From NCBI RefSeq assembly GCF_003435815.1, contig NZ_QTUV01000001.1:260571-324570 (forward strand): DNA of 64,000 bases, written 5' to 3'. Positions within the stretch are counted from its first letter, which is position 1. Each line of letters starts with the position of its first letter. Below, piece after piece: positions 49,932-58,487 of the stretch. Below the pieces are notes generated by a model. It saw nothing but the letters and a program-made list of their open reading frames with translations, made no database searches and was not told the DNA's origin. This stretch comes from Dorea sp. AM10-31. Lineage in GTDB: Bacteria > Bacillota > Clostridia > Lachnospirales > Lachnospiraceae. The translations under genes were made by a program, and so were the position numbers.

Positions 49932-51425
49932 ATGTTATATGAAAATATCAGACATTTAGTAGACTATGGAATCAGAACCGGACTGACACCGGAATGTGAA
50001 CGGATCTATACAACAAATCTTCTGTTAGATCTTTTTCACGAAGATAACTACGAAGAGCCGGAAGCTGTGGCTTATGGCTCTCCGGATCTTGAAACAATCC
50101 TTGCAAACCTTTTAAATATTGCCGTAGAACGTGGAATCATTGAAGACAATGTTGTTTACCGCGATCTCTTCGACACAAAGCTTATGAACTGTCTGCTTCC
50201 AAGACCCGCACAGGTACAGGCAGCTTTCTGGGAAAAATATGCTATTTCCCCAGAAAAAGCAACGGACTATTATTATAAATTCAGTCAGGACAGTGATTAC
50301 ATCCGCCGCTACCGCGTAGCAAAAGACCTGAAGTGGAAAGTCGATTCTCCATACGGTGAAATTGACATTACAATCAATTTATCCAAACCGGAGAAAGATC
50401 CAAAAGCAATCGCTGCCGCAAGAAATGCTGCCGCAAGCAGCTACCCGAAATGTCAGCTTTGCATGGAAAATGAAGGTTACGCCGGAAGAGTCAATCATCC
50501 GGCGAGAGAAAACCACCGTATTATTCCGATTACGATCAATCAGAGTAACTGGGGATTCCAGTATTCCCCATATGTATACTATAATGAGCACTGCATCGTC
50601 TTTAATGGTGAACATGTGCCAATGAAGATCGACCGTGCTGCATTTACCAAATTATTTGATTTTATCAAATTATTTCCACATTATTTCCTTGGTTCCAATG
50701 CCGATCTTCCGATTGTCGGTGGCTCTATCTTAAGCCACGATCATTTTCAGGGCGGACACTATACATTCGCCATGGCGAAAGCAAAAATCGAACTTCCGGT
50801 AACGATTCCGGGATATGAAGATGTGGAAGCCGGTATTGTAAAATGGCCATTATCCGTACTTCGCATCCGCAGCAAAGACACATCACGCCTGATCGATCTT
50901 GCGGAACATGTATTAAACTGCTGGAGATCTTATACGGATGAAGATGCATTTATTTATGCTGAAACAAACGGTGAACCGCACAACACGATTACACCGATTG
51001 CCAGAAAAAACGGTGATACTTATGAGCTGGATCTGACACTTCGCAACAACATTACGACCGACGAACATCCGTTAGGTGTTTATCACCCGCATGCACAGTA
51101 TCATCATATTAAGAAGGAAAATATCGGACTGATCGAAGTTATGGGACTTGCCGTACTTCCATCCCGTCTGAAAGAAGAACTGGAACTTCTTGCCGATTAC
51201 ATTGTAAATGGCAAAGATATCCGTTCAAACAAAAAAATCGAAAAGCATGCAGACTGGGTAGAAGAATTTCTTCCGACTTACGACAATATTACAAAAGAAA
51301 ATGTTATGGAAATCCTTCAGAAAGAGGTTGGCAACGTCTTCACACACGTACTGGAAGATGCCGGTGTATATAAATGCACCGAACAGGGACGTGCTGATTT
51401 TCTGAAATTTATTCACACGCTGTAA
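49932..51425 (+). CDS. galT: UDP-glucose--hexose-1-phosphate uridylyltransferase, Firmicutes type
   Basis: 497 residues, the length of the type 2 GalT of Firmicutes (not the 350-aa E. coli type). Features: YPKCQLCMENEGYAGR, the HDHFQGGHY stretch with the active-site His pattern, and HPHAQYHHIKKENIGLIEVM. It exchanges UMP between UDP-glucose and galactose-1-phosphate. Confidence 0.96.
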   Translation: MLYENIRHLVDYGIRTGLTPECERIYTTNLLLDLFHEDNYEEPEAVAYGSPDLETILANLLNIAVERGIIEDNVVYRDLFDTKLMNCLLPRPAQVQAAFWEKYAISPEKATDYYYKFSQDSDYIRRYRVAKDLKWKVDSPYGEIDITINLSKPEKDPKAIAAARNAAASSYPKCQLCMENEGYAGRVNHPARENHRIIPITINQSNWGFQYSPYVYYNEHCIVFNGEHVPMKIDRAAFTKLFDFIKLFPHYFLGSNADLPIVGGSILSHDHFQGGHYTFAMAKAKIELPVTIPGYEDVEAGIVKWPLSVLRIRSKDTSRLIDLAEHVLNCWRSYTDEDAFIYAETNGEPHNTITPIARKNGDTYELDLTLRNNITTDEHPLGVYHPHAQYHHIKKENIGLIEVMGLAVLPSRLKEELELLADYIVNGKDIRSNKKIEKHADWVEEFLPTYDNITKENVMEILQKEVGNVFTHVLEDAGVYKCTEQGRADFLKFIHTL

Positions 51426-51570
51426 GAAAAAATGCCTTCCCTGACCATTATAAAATCCTTTAGGTTAGGATAAGATTTTCTTAAGAAATTTTATAAACAT
51501 TTCCAGTTTTTGTCATATTGCCGTCACAATTTGCTTATATACTAACAGTATCAACTAAAGAGGACGTCGG

Positions 51571-51687
51571 ATGTATAGCCTGGGGAGTAGCTCTTATGTC
51601 TGCCGGACCTCGCCTAGACAATTACTGAATAACAGTTTATATAGATTTTTCATTTTACCCTCTCAAAAAGACCGGTGCACCACCTGA
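51571..51687 (+). CDS. Possible 38-aa ORF inside the short transcript
   Basis: ATG at 51571, about 7 nt after AAAGAGGA, stop at 51685-51687. The product begins MYSLGSSSYVCRTSPRQLLN. The stop lies inside the terminator hairpin, which is unusual for a real gene, so this may be chance within a non-coding RNA. Confidence 0.3.
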   Translation: MYSLGSSSYVCRTSPRQLLNNSLYRFFILPSQKDRCTT

Positions 51688-51704
51688 TGCACCGGTCTTT
51701 CTTT
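51667..51704. terminator. Strong bidirectional terminator
   Basis: AAAGACCGGTGCA pairs with TGCACCGGTCTTT; T-rich on the plus side, A-rich on the left. Serves the short transcript and/or galT; the right arm reaches the xpt stop codon. Confidence 0.9.
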
Positions 51705-52284
51705 ACTGCTCTCTGAAATAAACTTCTCCTGTCTCAGTGTTCATATTGTCAACGATCGCCAGCGACTCTAACTGGAATCCCAGATTACGGATGACTCTTC
51801 CACCTGCCTGGAATCCCTTCTCAATTACAATTCCGATGCCTTCTACGGTTGCACCGGCAGACTGCACAATCTGGATCAATCCCTGAAGTGCACATCCGTT
51901 TGCAAGGAAATCATCAATTAATAACACATGGTCATCTTCGCTTAAAAATTTCTTCGCAACAATAACCTGGTTCTTGCATTTGTGTGTAAAAGATTCTACT
52001 TCTGCTACATACATTTCACCTTCCAGATTGATGCTCTTCGTCTTCTTCGCAAATACAACCGGTGCGTTAAAATACTGTGCTACAATACAGGCAATTCCGA
52101 TACCGGAAGCTTCTATTGTAAGAATCTTATTAATATTCTTGCCTTCAAAACGTCTCTTAAATTCCTTACCGATCTCATTAAACAGTTCAATATCCATCTG
52201 ATGATTTAGGAAACTGTCTACTTTCAGTACATTTCCATCTTTTACAATCCCATCTTTTACAATCCGTTCTTCCAAAAAGTTCAT
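51703..52284 (-). CDS. xpt: Xanthine phosphoribosyltransferase
   Basis: 193 residues. The PRPP-binding loop is [17 protein letters not shown], and [33 protein letters not shown] are typical of Xpt. It converts xanthine to XMP for purine salvage. GGAGATT ribosome binding site. The leader is short (about 35 nt after the promoter), so no purine riboswitch precedes it, unlike in Bacillus. Confidence 0.95.
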   Translation of the reverse strand: MNFLEERIVKDGIVKDGNVLKVDSFLNHQMDIELFNEIGKEFKRRFEGKNINKILTIEASGIGIACIVAQYFNAPVVFAKKTKSINLEGEMYVAEVESFTHKCKNQVIVAKKFLSEDDHVLLIDDFLANGCALQGLIQIVQSAGATVEGIGIVIEKGFQAGGRVIRNLGFQLESLAIVDNMNTETGEVYFREQ

Positions 52285-52319
52285 CGTAAAATCTCCTTTG
52301 TTTTTGATACTATTTATTT

Positions 52320-52348
52320 ATAGTATCACACACAGATTCTGATTACAA
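52320..52348 (-). promoter_or_regulatory. Promoter of xpt with overlapping dyad
   Basis: Minus strand TTGTAA, 17-nt spacer, TACTAT. A dyad, GATACTA-N8-TAGTATC (52306-52327), overlaps the -10 box and could be an operator. Confidence 0.65.
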
Positions 52349-52466
52349 TTCCCTGGAATAACCAAAACTCTGTTTTTTTCGAAAATCAATGTTGTTCTCT
52401 CCGTAATCTTTCCACAAATCTGCGGAGTCTTCCAAATCATAATCCACCTGTCTATCTGTTCTCACT

Positions 52467-53567
52467 CTATCTTCTCCAGTTACGCCAGCTGTTGTATCCA
52501 ACTGCACTCATAATCGTAGCAAATACATTAACCATCTGCCCCGCTGTATACACGCCATGATAACGGTTGTATGCTTTCCAGTCACTGTTGGCATGCTGCC
52601 ATACACCAAGAACTGTTACTACATACACCAGCGCTCCGGCTGCAAATATAAGCGAACCCTGCATTCCCAGAAGTCCTCTGTAAGAAACATAAAATCCACC
52701 TGTCAACACACCCACACCGATGATTCCAATAAGCAGTGTAACGGCAAGTGACTGTAATGCCATTTTCCAGACTTTAGAGCCAAGCCAGAGCAAGATACCT
52801 AAAAGCAATGTCAGAACATAAAGCCCGATAATATAATGGTATTCCATCTTCATATACGCAGTATGTGATTTCCGCGAATCATGTATCAGTTCCATTACAA
52901 ATCCCATCACCGCAGTAAGTGCGACTGGCTGTGCAATCGCCCCAGCAAACAGTATACCCATATGTACTTTTATATCGGAGGACATCGCAGATATGATCAG
53001 AAACGCAACTTCCACTCCAATTGCTGCAACTCCAATATACATATACTCCTTTATCCAGGTAACATTCATAAAATACACGGTCAGCATACTGATCAGCATA
53101 CCTGCACTGAACAACAAGCCAATTGTATTATTGAGCTCATTTCTCGTAAGTTTTGTCTGCACAAGGTCTTCTGTCATTAATTTTCTGAGCCGCTCCTGCC
53201 ACTCTTCTTTTGACTCCTTGATTTCTAACCGGTCAATCTCATTCAGATTCCAGTTCGCGCGAATCGCTTTCTGACAGATTGCCCTTGTCTCCTGAAGTAA
53301 TCGCTCCTCTTCCCTAATCTCTTTCAAACGTCTTTCCATTGCTTTTTGCAATGATAATTCTTCCGCATAGATCTTCTGGATCTCCGGAATGGAAATTCCA
53401 AGCAGTCTTAATTTTTTTACTTCCTGTAAACGTTTTATCTCTACCTCTGTATAGATACGATAATTATTCTGTTCATTTCGTTTTGGGCACACCAGCCCTT
53501 CTTCTTCATAAAACCGGATATTTGCTTTCGTAAGTCCGGTAACTTTTTCAACTTCTTTGATATTCAT
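52467..53567 (-). CDS. MerR family regulator with C-terminal membrane domain (366 aa)
   Basis: N-terminal MerR winged helix (EVEKVTGLTKANIRFYEEEG, NNYRIYTEVEIKRLQEVKKL), the usual dimer helix (about 75-110), then from about 150 at least six membrane helices (IGLLFSAGMLISMLTVYFMN, VGVEVAFLIISAMSS, IIGLYVLTLLLGILLWLG and others). A DNA-binding domain fused to a polytopic membrane domain would act at the membrane. Start at the ATG at 53567 behind GAGGTTATAAT. The gene is followed by xpt but is on its own unit. Confidence 0.88.
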   Translation of the reverse strand: MNIKEVEKVTGLTKANIRFYEEEGLVCPKRNEQNNYRIYTEVEIKRLQEVKKLRLLGISIPEIQKIYAEELSLQKAMERRLKEIREEERLLQETRAICQKAIRANWNLNEIDRLEIKESKEEWQERLRKLMTEDLVQTKLTRNELNNTIGLLFSAGMLISMLTVYFMNVTWIKEYMYIGVAAIGVEVAFLIISAMSSDIKVHMGILFAGAIAQPVALTAVMGFVMELIHDSRKSHTAYMKMEYHYIIGLYVLTLLLGILLWLGSKVWKMALQSLAVTLLIGIIGVGVLTGGFYVSYRGLLGMQGSLIFAAGALVYVVTVLGVWQHANSDWKAYNRYHGVYTAGQMVNVFATIMSAVGYNSWRNWRR

Positions 53568-53671
53568 ATTATAACCTCTTCTCTCTCGCATCCTACTTCC
53601 TTCTTTCCTGATAATATATGATGATCATCTCTTTTGATGGCTCAACAATACACTATCAAGTCACTTGAAGG

Positions 53672-55030
53672 TCAAGCAATCTGCGACATTTTCTTCTTTT
53701 TTCTCCAAAAATAGTATGGAATCAGGCAAATAATCGTTGTCCCCCACGCAAGCGGGTAACTGATCAGTAAAGTCTCCACATTATGATGGAGCTGCGTCAT
53801 GATCATCGTCCAAGGCAATCTCACAAAGAACAATCCTGCAAACGTAAAGATCGTCGGCCATAACACATCACCTAAGCCCCTCAGTCCGCCGGTCAGATTC
53901 TCAAGCAGTACGCTTAGCAGGTAGCTTGGCACAAGGAATCTGAGCATATAAACTCCGATATCTATGACTGCCTGATCGGTCGTAAACAGATGATACAGCG
54001 GTTCGCAGAAAACATACAGTACAATCAGCACAACTCCGTTAAATAAATAGGAAATTCCAAGATTGACACGAATGCTCTTGTATACACGATCCATCTTACC
54101 GGCTCCGTAATTCTGACCAACGAAAGTTGTAACCGCAACACCAAGCGCACTGTTGACCGTCCAGAAGATCATATCCAGCTTTCCATAAGCCGCCCAGCCC
54201 GCTGCTGTGTCTGTCCCAAATCCATTTACCACTGCCTGGATGATGACATTTGTCACACCGTAAGCACATGCCTGCAGTGCTCCCGGAATCCCGATTTTTA
54301 ATTCTTTTGCAAGTACAGACATGTTCATACGAATTTCACGGAGCTTCAGTTTCATCACATCATACGCATGCATCAGCGAGTAGGTAACCAACGCCGCACT
54401 GATGCACTGCGAAATCACCGTCGCCAGCGCAGCTCCTGCAATGCCCATATGTAAGAATACAACCATCACAATATCCAGAATGATATTCATCACACTGCAT
54501 ACGATCAGATACAGAAGAGGTCTTCTGGAATCCCCCGCTGCACGCATGATCGCTGCTCCCATATTATACACAAGGGTAAAAATAATTCCAAAAAAATATA
54601 CCCGCAGATAAATGGTCGAATCTGCCATCATATCTTCCGGTGTGTTCATCCATTTCAAAAAATACGGCGTTCCGATCACTCCAACTACTGTAACCGCAAT
54701 ACTGGTCATAATGGAAAATGCATATGCAGTATGTAATCCCACGTGCAGTCTTTCCTCATCCCTTGATCCATAATACTGGGCAATAATGACCGCTGCACCA
54801 TTGGCAAGACCGTTAAAAAAAGTAATAACGATATTCGCAATAACTGCTGCCGGTCCACCCACACTGGCAAGCGCTGCCTTGCCGACAAATCTTCCGACTA
54901 TGATCGTATCCACAGTTGTGTAAAACTGCTGTACCAGTGTGCCGAGCATGATCGGGAAGAAAAAGATCAATAACTGTTTCCAAATCACACCCTCTGTAAT
55001 TTCATTTTTCTTAAAAGTTCTCTCTGACAT
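53672..55030 (-). CDS. MATE family efflux transporter
   Basis: 452 residues, twelve membrane helices. MATE features: FPIMLGTLVQQFYTTVDTII, GRFVGKAALASVGGPAAVIA, ALGVAVTTFVGQNYGAGKMD. It exports drugs or metabolites with Na+ or H+. Start at the ATG at 55030 behind AAAGGGGATT; the TTG 9 nt upstream is too close to that site. A neighbour of the membrane MerR gene on the same strand (104 nt). Confidence 0.94.
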   Translation of the reverse strand: MSERTFKKNEITEGVIWKQLLIFFFPIMLGTLVQQFYTTVDTIIVGRFVGKAALASVGGPAAVIANIVITFFNGLANGAAVIIAQYYGSRDEERLHVGLHTAYAFSIMTSIAVTVVGVIGTPYFLKWMNTPEDMMADSTIYLRVYFFGIIFTLVYNMGAAIMRAAGDSRRPLLYLIVCSVMNIILDIVMVVFLHMGIAGAALATVISQCISAALVTYSLMHAYDVMKLKLREIRMNMSVLAKELKIGIPGALQACAYGVTNVIIQAVVNGFGTDTAAGWAAYGKLDMIFWTVNSALGVAVTTFVGQNYGAGKMDRVYKSIRVNLGISYLFNGVVLIVLYVFCEPLYHLFTTDQAVIDIGVYMLRFLVPSYLLSVLLENLTGGLRGLGDVLWPTIFTFAGLFFVRLPWTMIMTQLHHNVETLLISYPLAWGTTIICLIPYYFWRKKKKMSQIA

Positions 55031-55137
55031 TCCAAACAATCCCCTTTTTGTTCGTCACTTATCATTCTTTTGTTTATTATAATTATTTCATTGATGAATC
55101 TGCCACTGGTAGCTTCATCCAAATTCTATAGCGGCAA

Positions 55138-55169
55138 AAAGACCAATATGCAAATGCATACTGATCTTT
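55138..55169 (-). terminator. Terminator of the padR-HAAS operon
   Basis: On the minus strand AAAGATCAGTATGCA pairs with TGCATATTGGTCTTT (15 bp with G-T pairs), then TTTGCC. Confidence 0.7.
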
Positions 55170-55294
55170 TCGCTTTTCACTTGATTCTATTTTATCATGT
55201 AACACTAAGAAAACAAACTCATTTTACAAATTGCATCTTGGTTTTTATTCTTTTCGCCATTCATCACAATCTGTATCATTCGCACTTGTACGCT

Positions 55295-56122
55295 TTATAT
55301 TGCTATCACTACCGGCTTGAATCCTTCCATACTTACGACCATGATCGGTGCACCTGACGGGATTACAGCCCCTTCTTCGGATGCTCTCGCGCGGACTTTC
55401 ATATTGCCACCGCAGATCGTACCTTTGCCGTTCCAGGTAATTTCTGTATCAGCAAGTCCAATCTCCCACAGATATTTTTGCTCTCTGCGGTTACGAATCA
55501 GATTCATCACTGTCCGGATAATGATATTCAACACTGTTGCTGCAAACACGCCGATCATTCCTTTTACAAATCCTCTGACCGGAATTGCTGCTGAACAGAT
55601 CAGACCTGCCAATGCCATTACGGTTCCGCTGTTCGTCAGATAACTTCCTTTCCAGTTCCTTCCATACGCATAGAACAGTTCTTTTCCGGAATATTTTTCC
55701 CAGATACTTAAAATAATTCCGTAACACAGGATTGCTGTTCCGACTACCAGGTGTACCTGCAGCGGAATCTGATTCATTCCCTGATACTCATTCATAAAGC
55801 CAACAATTCCATATTTTCCCGCTGTCACTAATCTGCTGATAACTTCAAATACAGGTACTAAAAATGCAAAGAACATCATCCACCAGAACATACTGAAATC
55901 AAGCACTCTCGCATGGATCTGATTGAGTTCATTGCCGGCTTCTTCCGGATTGCCCATCTGTCTTACTGCTTCCTCCTCGGCTTCTGCTTTACTCATGCCA
56001 TTTTTCATAAGCGCCTCCCGACAGTCTTCCAGATGTGCCTTATATTCATCCAAAATCTCTCCTCTTACAGAACCGTTAGAAATACATTTTCCAAGACGTT
56101 TTAAATATTCATATTCTTTCAT
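55295..56122 (-). CDS. HAAS-domain membrane protein, partner of PadR (275 aa)
   Basis: N-terminal HAAS/DUF1700-type helical domain (GSVRGEILDEYKAHLEDCRE, AEAEEEAVRQMGNPEEAG), then about five membrane helices (WMMFFAFLVPVFEVISRLV and others) and a C-terminal small beta domain. Proteins with this domain are usually encoded next to PadR regulators and take part in envelope or transporter control. Start at the ATG at 56122. It lies 38 nt after padR. Confidence 0.88.
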   Translation of the reverse strand: MKEYEYLKRLGKCISNGSVRGEILDEYKAHLEDCREALMKNGMSKAEAEEEAVRQMGNPEEAGNELNQIHARVLDFSMFWWMMFFAFLVPVFEVISRLVTAGKYGIVGFMNEYQGMNQIPLQVHLVVGTAILCYGIILSIWEKYSGKELFYAYGRNWKGSYLTNSGTVMALAGLICSAAIPVRGFVKGMIGVFAATVLNIIIRTVMNLIRNRREQKYLWEIGLADTEITWNGKGTICGGNMKVRARASEEGAVIPSGAPIMVVSMEGFKPVVIAI

Positions 56123-56160
56123 AATCTCGCACCCCCTGTTCGTATCTTCATACACATCTT

Positions 56161-56490
56161 CTACACTTCTGCCTGCAGCAGATTCTGTACTGCGGATGCG
56201 TAGCGGTTCCACTCTTCTGTCATCTTTGCAAGATATTTCTTCCCGCTCGGTGTGATCTGATAATACTTTCGAAGCTTTCCATTCGCTTCCTGGGAGTAGC
56301 ACTTGAGATACCCTGACTGCACCATTCCGTGAAGCAGCGGGTAAAGTGTACCAACCTTCAGTTCAAATACATTGTCTGAACGCTTTGCCAGTGTGTCGAT
56401 CATCTCATAGCCGTACATATCTTTCTCTGAAATCAATTTCAAGATCAGCATTGCTGTATTACCGGATACCTGATTCTTACTAAGTGTCAT
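56161..56490 (-). CDS. PadR family transcriptional regulator
   Basis: 109 residues. PadR winged helix: MLILKLISEKDMYGYEMIDT, KVGTLYPLLHGMVQSGYLKC, GKLRKYYQITPSGKKYLAKM. Start at the ATG at 56490 behind AGAGAGGAGAG. It likely represses its own operon through the TATCGATA sites in the promoter region. Confidence 0.94.
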   Translation of the reverse strand: MTLSKNQVSGNTAMLILKLISEKDMYGYEMIDTLAKRSDNVFELKVGTLYPLLHGMVQSGYLKCYSQEANGKLRKYYQITPSGKKYLAKMTEEWNRYASAVQNLLQAEV

Positions 56491-56545
56491 ACAAATCTCT
56501 CCTCTCTTAACTTTTTCTTCACCCTTTATATCGTTCAATATATTA

Positions 56546-56560
56546 TATCGATTATCGATA
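56546..56560. promoter_or_regulatory. Perfect palindrome, candidate PadR operator
   Basis: TATCGAT-T-ATCGATA (7-1-7). The same TATCGATA core is found at 56613-56620 within the promoter spacer. Confidence 0.65.
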
Positions 56561-56606
56561 GTAAAGAGTAAAAAAATATTCAGGAACTTTCCTTTTATTT
56601 GCCTTG

Positions 56607-56635
56607 ATTATATATCGATAACCAATATATGTCAA
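56607..56635 (-). promoter_or_regulatory. Consensus promoter of padR-HAAS
   Basis: Minus strand TTGACA, 17-nt spacer containing TATCGATA, TATAAT: a full consensus promoter. The palindrome in the spacer fits strong expression kept off by PadR. Confidence 0.85.
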
Positions 56636-56745
56636 GTCCCCGAATATATTTTTCTCAAATATTTTTTTCGCTCTCAATAATCGTTTCCAATATCTCCACG
56701 TCACCTGTTATTTTGAATATCACATTATTACCTTTTGTCTGTATA

Positions 56746-57276
56746 TTAATTTTCATATTTTTCATAATGCACTTTATTTTCCGGAATCTCATCCAGCGAA
56801 TGTCCTTCCGGATGAACAGCCGGGATTCCCAATGATAAAACAGCTTCCAGATGCATTTTCTCCGGATATCCTAATATATCCCGCAGATACTCTTCCGTAG
56901 ACTGTCCGTCCGATGTTTCCCGTAAACGTCCCTGGATCCAGCAGCTTCCAAGCCCGAGGCTGTCTGCCATCAGGTGCATATTAGACATCACAATTGAACA
57001 GTCCTCCATCCATACATCCGATTTTTCCGCATTGGCTATCACTACAACTGCGGCAGACGCATTTGCCAGCATTTTTGCCGAACCGACGCGACATTCGGAC
57101 ATTTTCTGCAATGTGTCTTTATTTTGCACTACGATCAGTTCCCATGGCCTGATTGAACGGCTGGATGGCGATAATAATCCTGCATTTATTACCAGTTGCA
57201 GTTGCTCTCCTGTAACCGCTTCTTTTGTATACTGTCTGATGCTCCGTCTTTTTTTCAACATATCTATAAATTCCAT
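56746..57276 (-). CDS. Nitroreductase family protein
   Basis: 176 residues. Nitroreductase fold: FIDMLKKRRSIRQYTKEAVT, GLLSPSSRSIRPWELIVVQN, ADSLGLGSCWIQGRL, ILGYPEKMHLEAVLSLGIPA. An FMN-dependent oxidoreductase using NAD(P)H; substrate unknown. Start at the ATG at 57276 because the ATG at 57282 nearly touches the CAGGAGGA site. Last chromosomal gene before the element. Confidence 0.92.
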   Translation of the reverse strand: MEFIDMLKKRRSIRQYTKEAVTGEQLQLVINAGLLSPSSRSIRPWELIVVQNKDTLQKMSECRVGSAKMLANASAAVVVIANAEKSDVWMEDCSIVMSNMHLMADSLGLGSCWIQGRLRETSDGQSTEEYLRDILGYPEKMHLEAVLSLGIPAVHPEGHSLDEIPENKVHYEKYEN

Positions 57277-57352
57277 TCGCATTTCCTCCTGAATTTCAAA
57301 TCTCTATGCCTATTATACTCTCCTGGCACTATATATTAAATAATAAAAAAAA

Positions 57353-57387
57353 TTCAGAGAACCACTCTAAAAAAGTGATTCTCTGAA
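57353..57387 (-). terminator. Old terminator of the tRNA array, now displaced
   Basis: Minus strand TTCAGAGAATCACT pairs with AGTGGTTCTCTGAA (one mismatch), then TTTTTTTTA. No minus-strand gene lies close upstream except across the element: it sits right after the duplicated tRNA-Leu end, so it probably ended the Asp-Val-Leu tRNA transcript before the insertion. Confidence 0.75.
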
Positions 57388-57397
57388 CTTGTTCCAC

Positions 57398-57423
57398 TAA
57401 TGCCGCAGACCGGAATCGAACCG
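57398..57423. repeat. att site, left end (duplicated tRNA-Leu 3' end)
   Basis: 26 nt identical to 63613-63638. They correspond to the acceptor end and T-arm part of tRNA-Leu(UAA). The rest of the tRNA is absent here. Confidence 0.92.
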
Positions 57424-57481
57424 TTTTACTTAATCTCAAATACTGATAGAAAGGGGCTTTGAAGACTTCATCACGGTTGCG

Positions 57482-57501
57482 GTGTTCAAAAAGTGTTCAA
57501 A
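57482..57501. repeat. Candidate integrase arm sites, left
   Basis: GTGTTCAAA twice at an 11-nt interval (57482 and 57493). The same 9-mer occurs twice at the right end (63534 and 63544). Confidence 0.6.
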
Positions 57502-57563
57502 CGTTTGTTGCATACAACTGGAATTTCATGAATTATCGCTTGCCTTAAACTTGCTGACACAAA

Positions 57564-58025
57564 TCATTTAGTTTCCAATCCACTCAAATAGAATTGATAT
57601 AACAAATACACCAGAGAAAATATACCAATTAACAAATACGCCACATTTTCTTTTAAAGATACTAGATACGATGAGAATACAACAAAGCCAATAACCTTGA
57701 TTACCGCTTTAATTTTTCGATTTTCAATCTTATCAATTTTACAACAGATAAAACGTACTCCAATAACCATAGGAGAAAATAAGATTGCAATCAAAATTAA
57801 TATAATATTTTGCTTATTAAAAATAAGCTTTGATAACTGTTTTTTCTCATTATCCTTGATGTCCAAATACTGGTATAGCAATATAAGAGAGGCTTGGTCA
57901 GGAACACTTTTTCCCAATTCCCATTTCGAAATTGTCTGTCGCGTAACAAAGACAATATCAGCCAGTTGTTGTTGGGTTAAGCCCTTTTCAATTCTGGCTG
58001 ATTTAATCAAATCTGATATTTCCAT
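57564..58025 (-). CDS. XRE helix-turn-helix protein with membrane tail (153 aa)
   Basis: N-terminal Cro/C1 helix-turn-helix (EKGLTQQQLADIVFVTRQTI, SKWELGKSVPDQASLI), then about three membrane helices from residue 72 (IILILIAILFSPMVIGVRFI, IKVIGFVVFSSYLV, VAYLLIGIFSLVYLLYQFYL). Such HTH-membrane proteins are common in Firmicutes as local regulators, often beside small membrane proteins. Sixteen nt after the next gene, so co-transcribed. Part of the element cargo. Confidence 0.85.
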   Translation of the reverse strand: MEISDLIKSARIEKGLTQQQLADIVFVTRQTISKWELGKSVPDQASLILLYQYLDIKDNEKKQLSKLIFNKQNIILILIAILFSPMVIGVRFICCKIDKIENRKIKAVIKVIGFVVFSSYLVSLKENVAYLLIGIFSLVYLLYQFYLSGLETK

Positions 58026-58041
58026 AGTTGTACTCCATTTA

Positions 58042-58323
58042 TTATCTGTTTTTAATAGTGTCGCATAATGTTATTGCTAAACAAGCAACTATTACAAGAA
58101 AACTCATCTGATGTTTAATAACAACGCAAAATAGGCTAATTGCCAATAACATACCGATAAAAGCAATCATACTATACTTGTATATCCTAGGATGTTTTTG
58201 GGATAATGCATTCGATATTTTTACAATTACTGCTATCATAGGAATAATTAATACCCCCATAACACCAAATAAAATTCCAGTTGCAACAACACTCATTTTG
58301 TTTTTCTTTAATTCCTTCAACAT
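58042..58323 (-). CDS. Small membrane protein (93 aa)
   Basis: Three hydrophobic helices (VVATGILFGVMGVLIIPMIA, YSMIAFIGMLLAISLFCVVI, MSFLVIVACLAITLC) in a short protein with basic ends. No known motif. Upstream partner of the HTH-membrane protein; GGAGC ribosome binding site. The pair could be a regulator and its membrane partner. Confidence 0.75.
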   Translation of the reverse strand: MLKELKKNKMSVVATGILFGVMGVLIIPMIAVIVKISNALSQKHPRIYKYSMIAFIGMLLAISLFCVVIKHQMSFLVIVACLAITLCDTIKNR

Positions 58324-58439
58324 AAAAAGAAGCTCCTTTGTTTTTGATACTTTGATATTAAAATAGAATTCTTTTTATGTCACGCAACGCTTGTGAAAAC
58401 AGGCGCAATGGTAACGATTTTCATTCTGGTCATCGAAAG

Positions 58440-58454
58440 CAAAATTCCGATTTT
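58440..58454. repeat. 15-nt direct repeat, left of the GyrI-like gene
   Basis: CAAAATTCCGATTTT; exact copy at 59130-59144. The two copies bracket the GyrI-like gene. Confidence 0.75.
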
Positions 58455-58487
58455 TCGTTCTCTGCGACTTCCCAATAAACGGGAATT

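Larger units (their letters stand above)
51538..51704 (+). ncRNA. Candidate short independent transcript between galT and xpt
   Basis: A -10-like TATACT (51538-51543) without a clear -35, a GC-richer body with short inverted repeats (TGTCT ... AGACA), and a strong terminator at 51667-51704. The body's base composition differs from the AT-rich flanks (51470-51545 and 51630-51662). I do not recognise a known riboswitch or 6S fold, and no plus-strand gene follows. It also contains the 38-codon ORF listed next. Confidence 0.45.

Noticed and set aside
51550-51640. GGGGAGTAGC resembles the 5' part of a yybP-ykoY (manganese) riboswitch
   Set aside because: The helices between the two conserved halves are missing, the 3' half does not match well, and no gene follows on that strand.
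52285-52466. Purine riboswitch expected upstream of xpt
   Set aside because: The promoter at 52320-52348 leaves a leader of only about 35 nt, and no purine aptamer core is seen.
57398-57423. Looks like part of a second tRNA-Leu gene
   Set aside because: Only the last 23 bases of the tRNA (plus three flanking bases) are present; the anticodon arm is missing. It is the duplicated att site.
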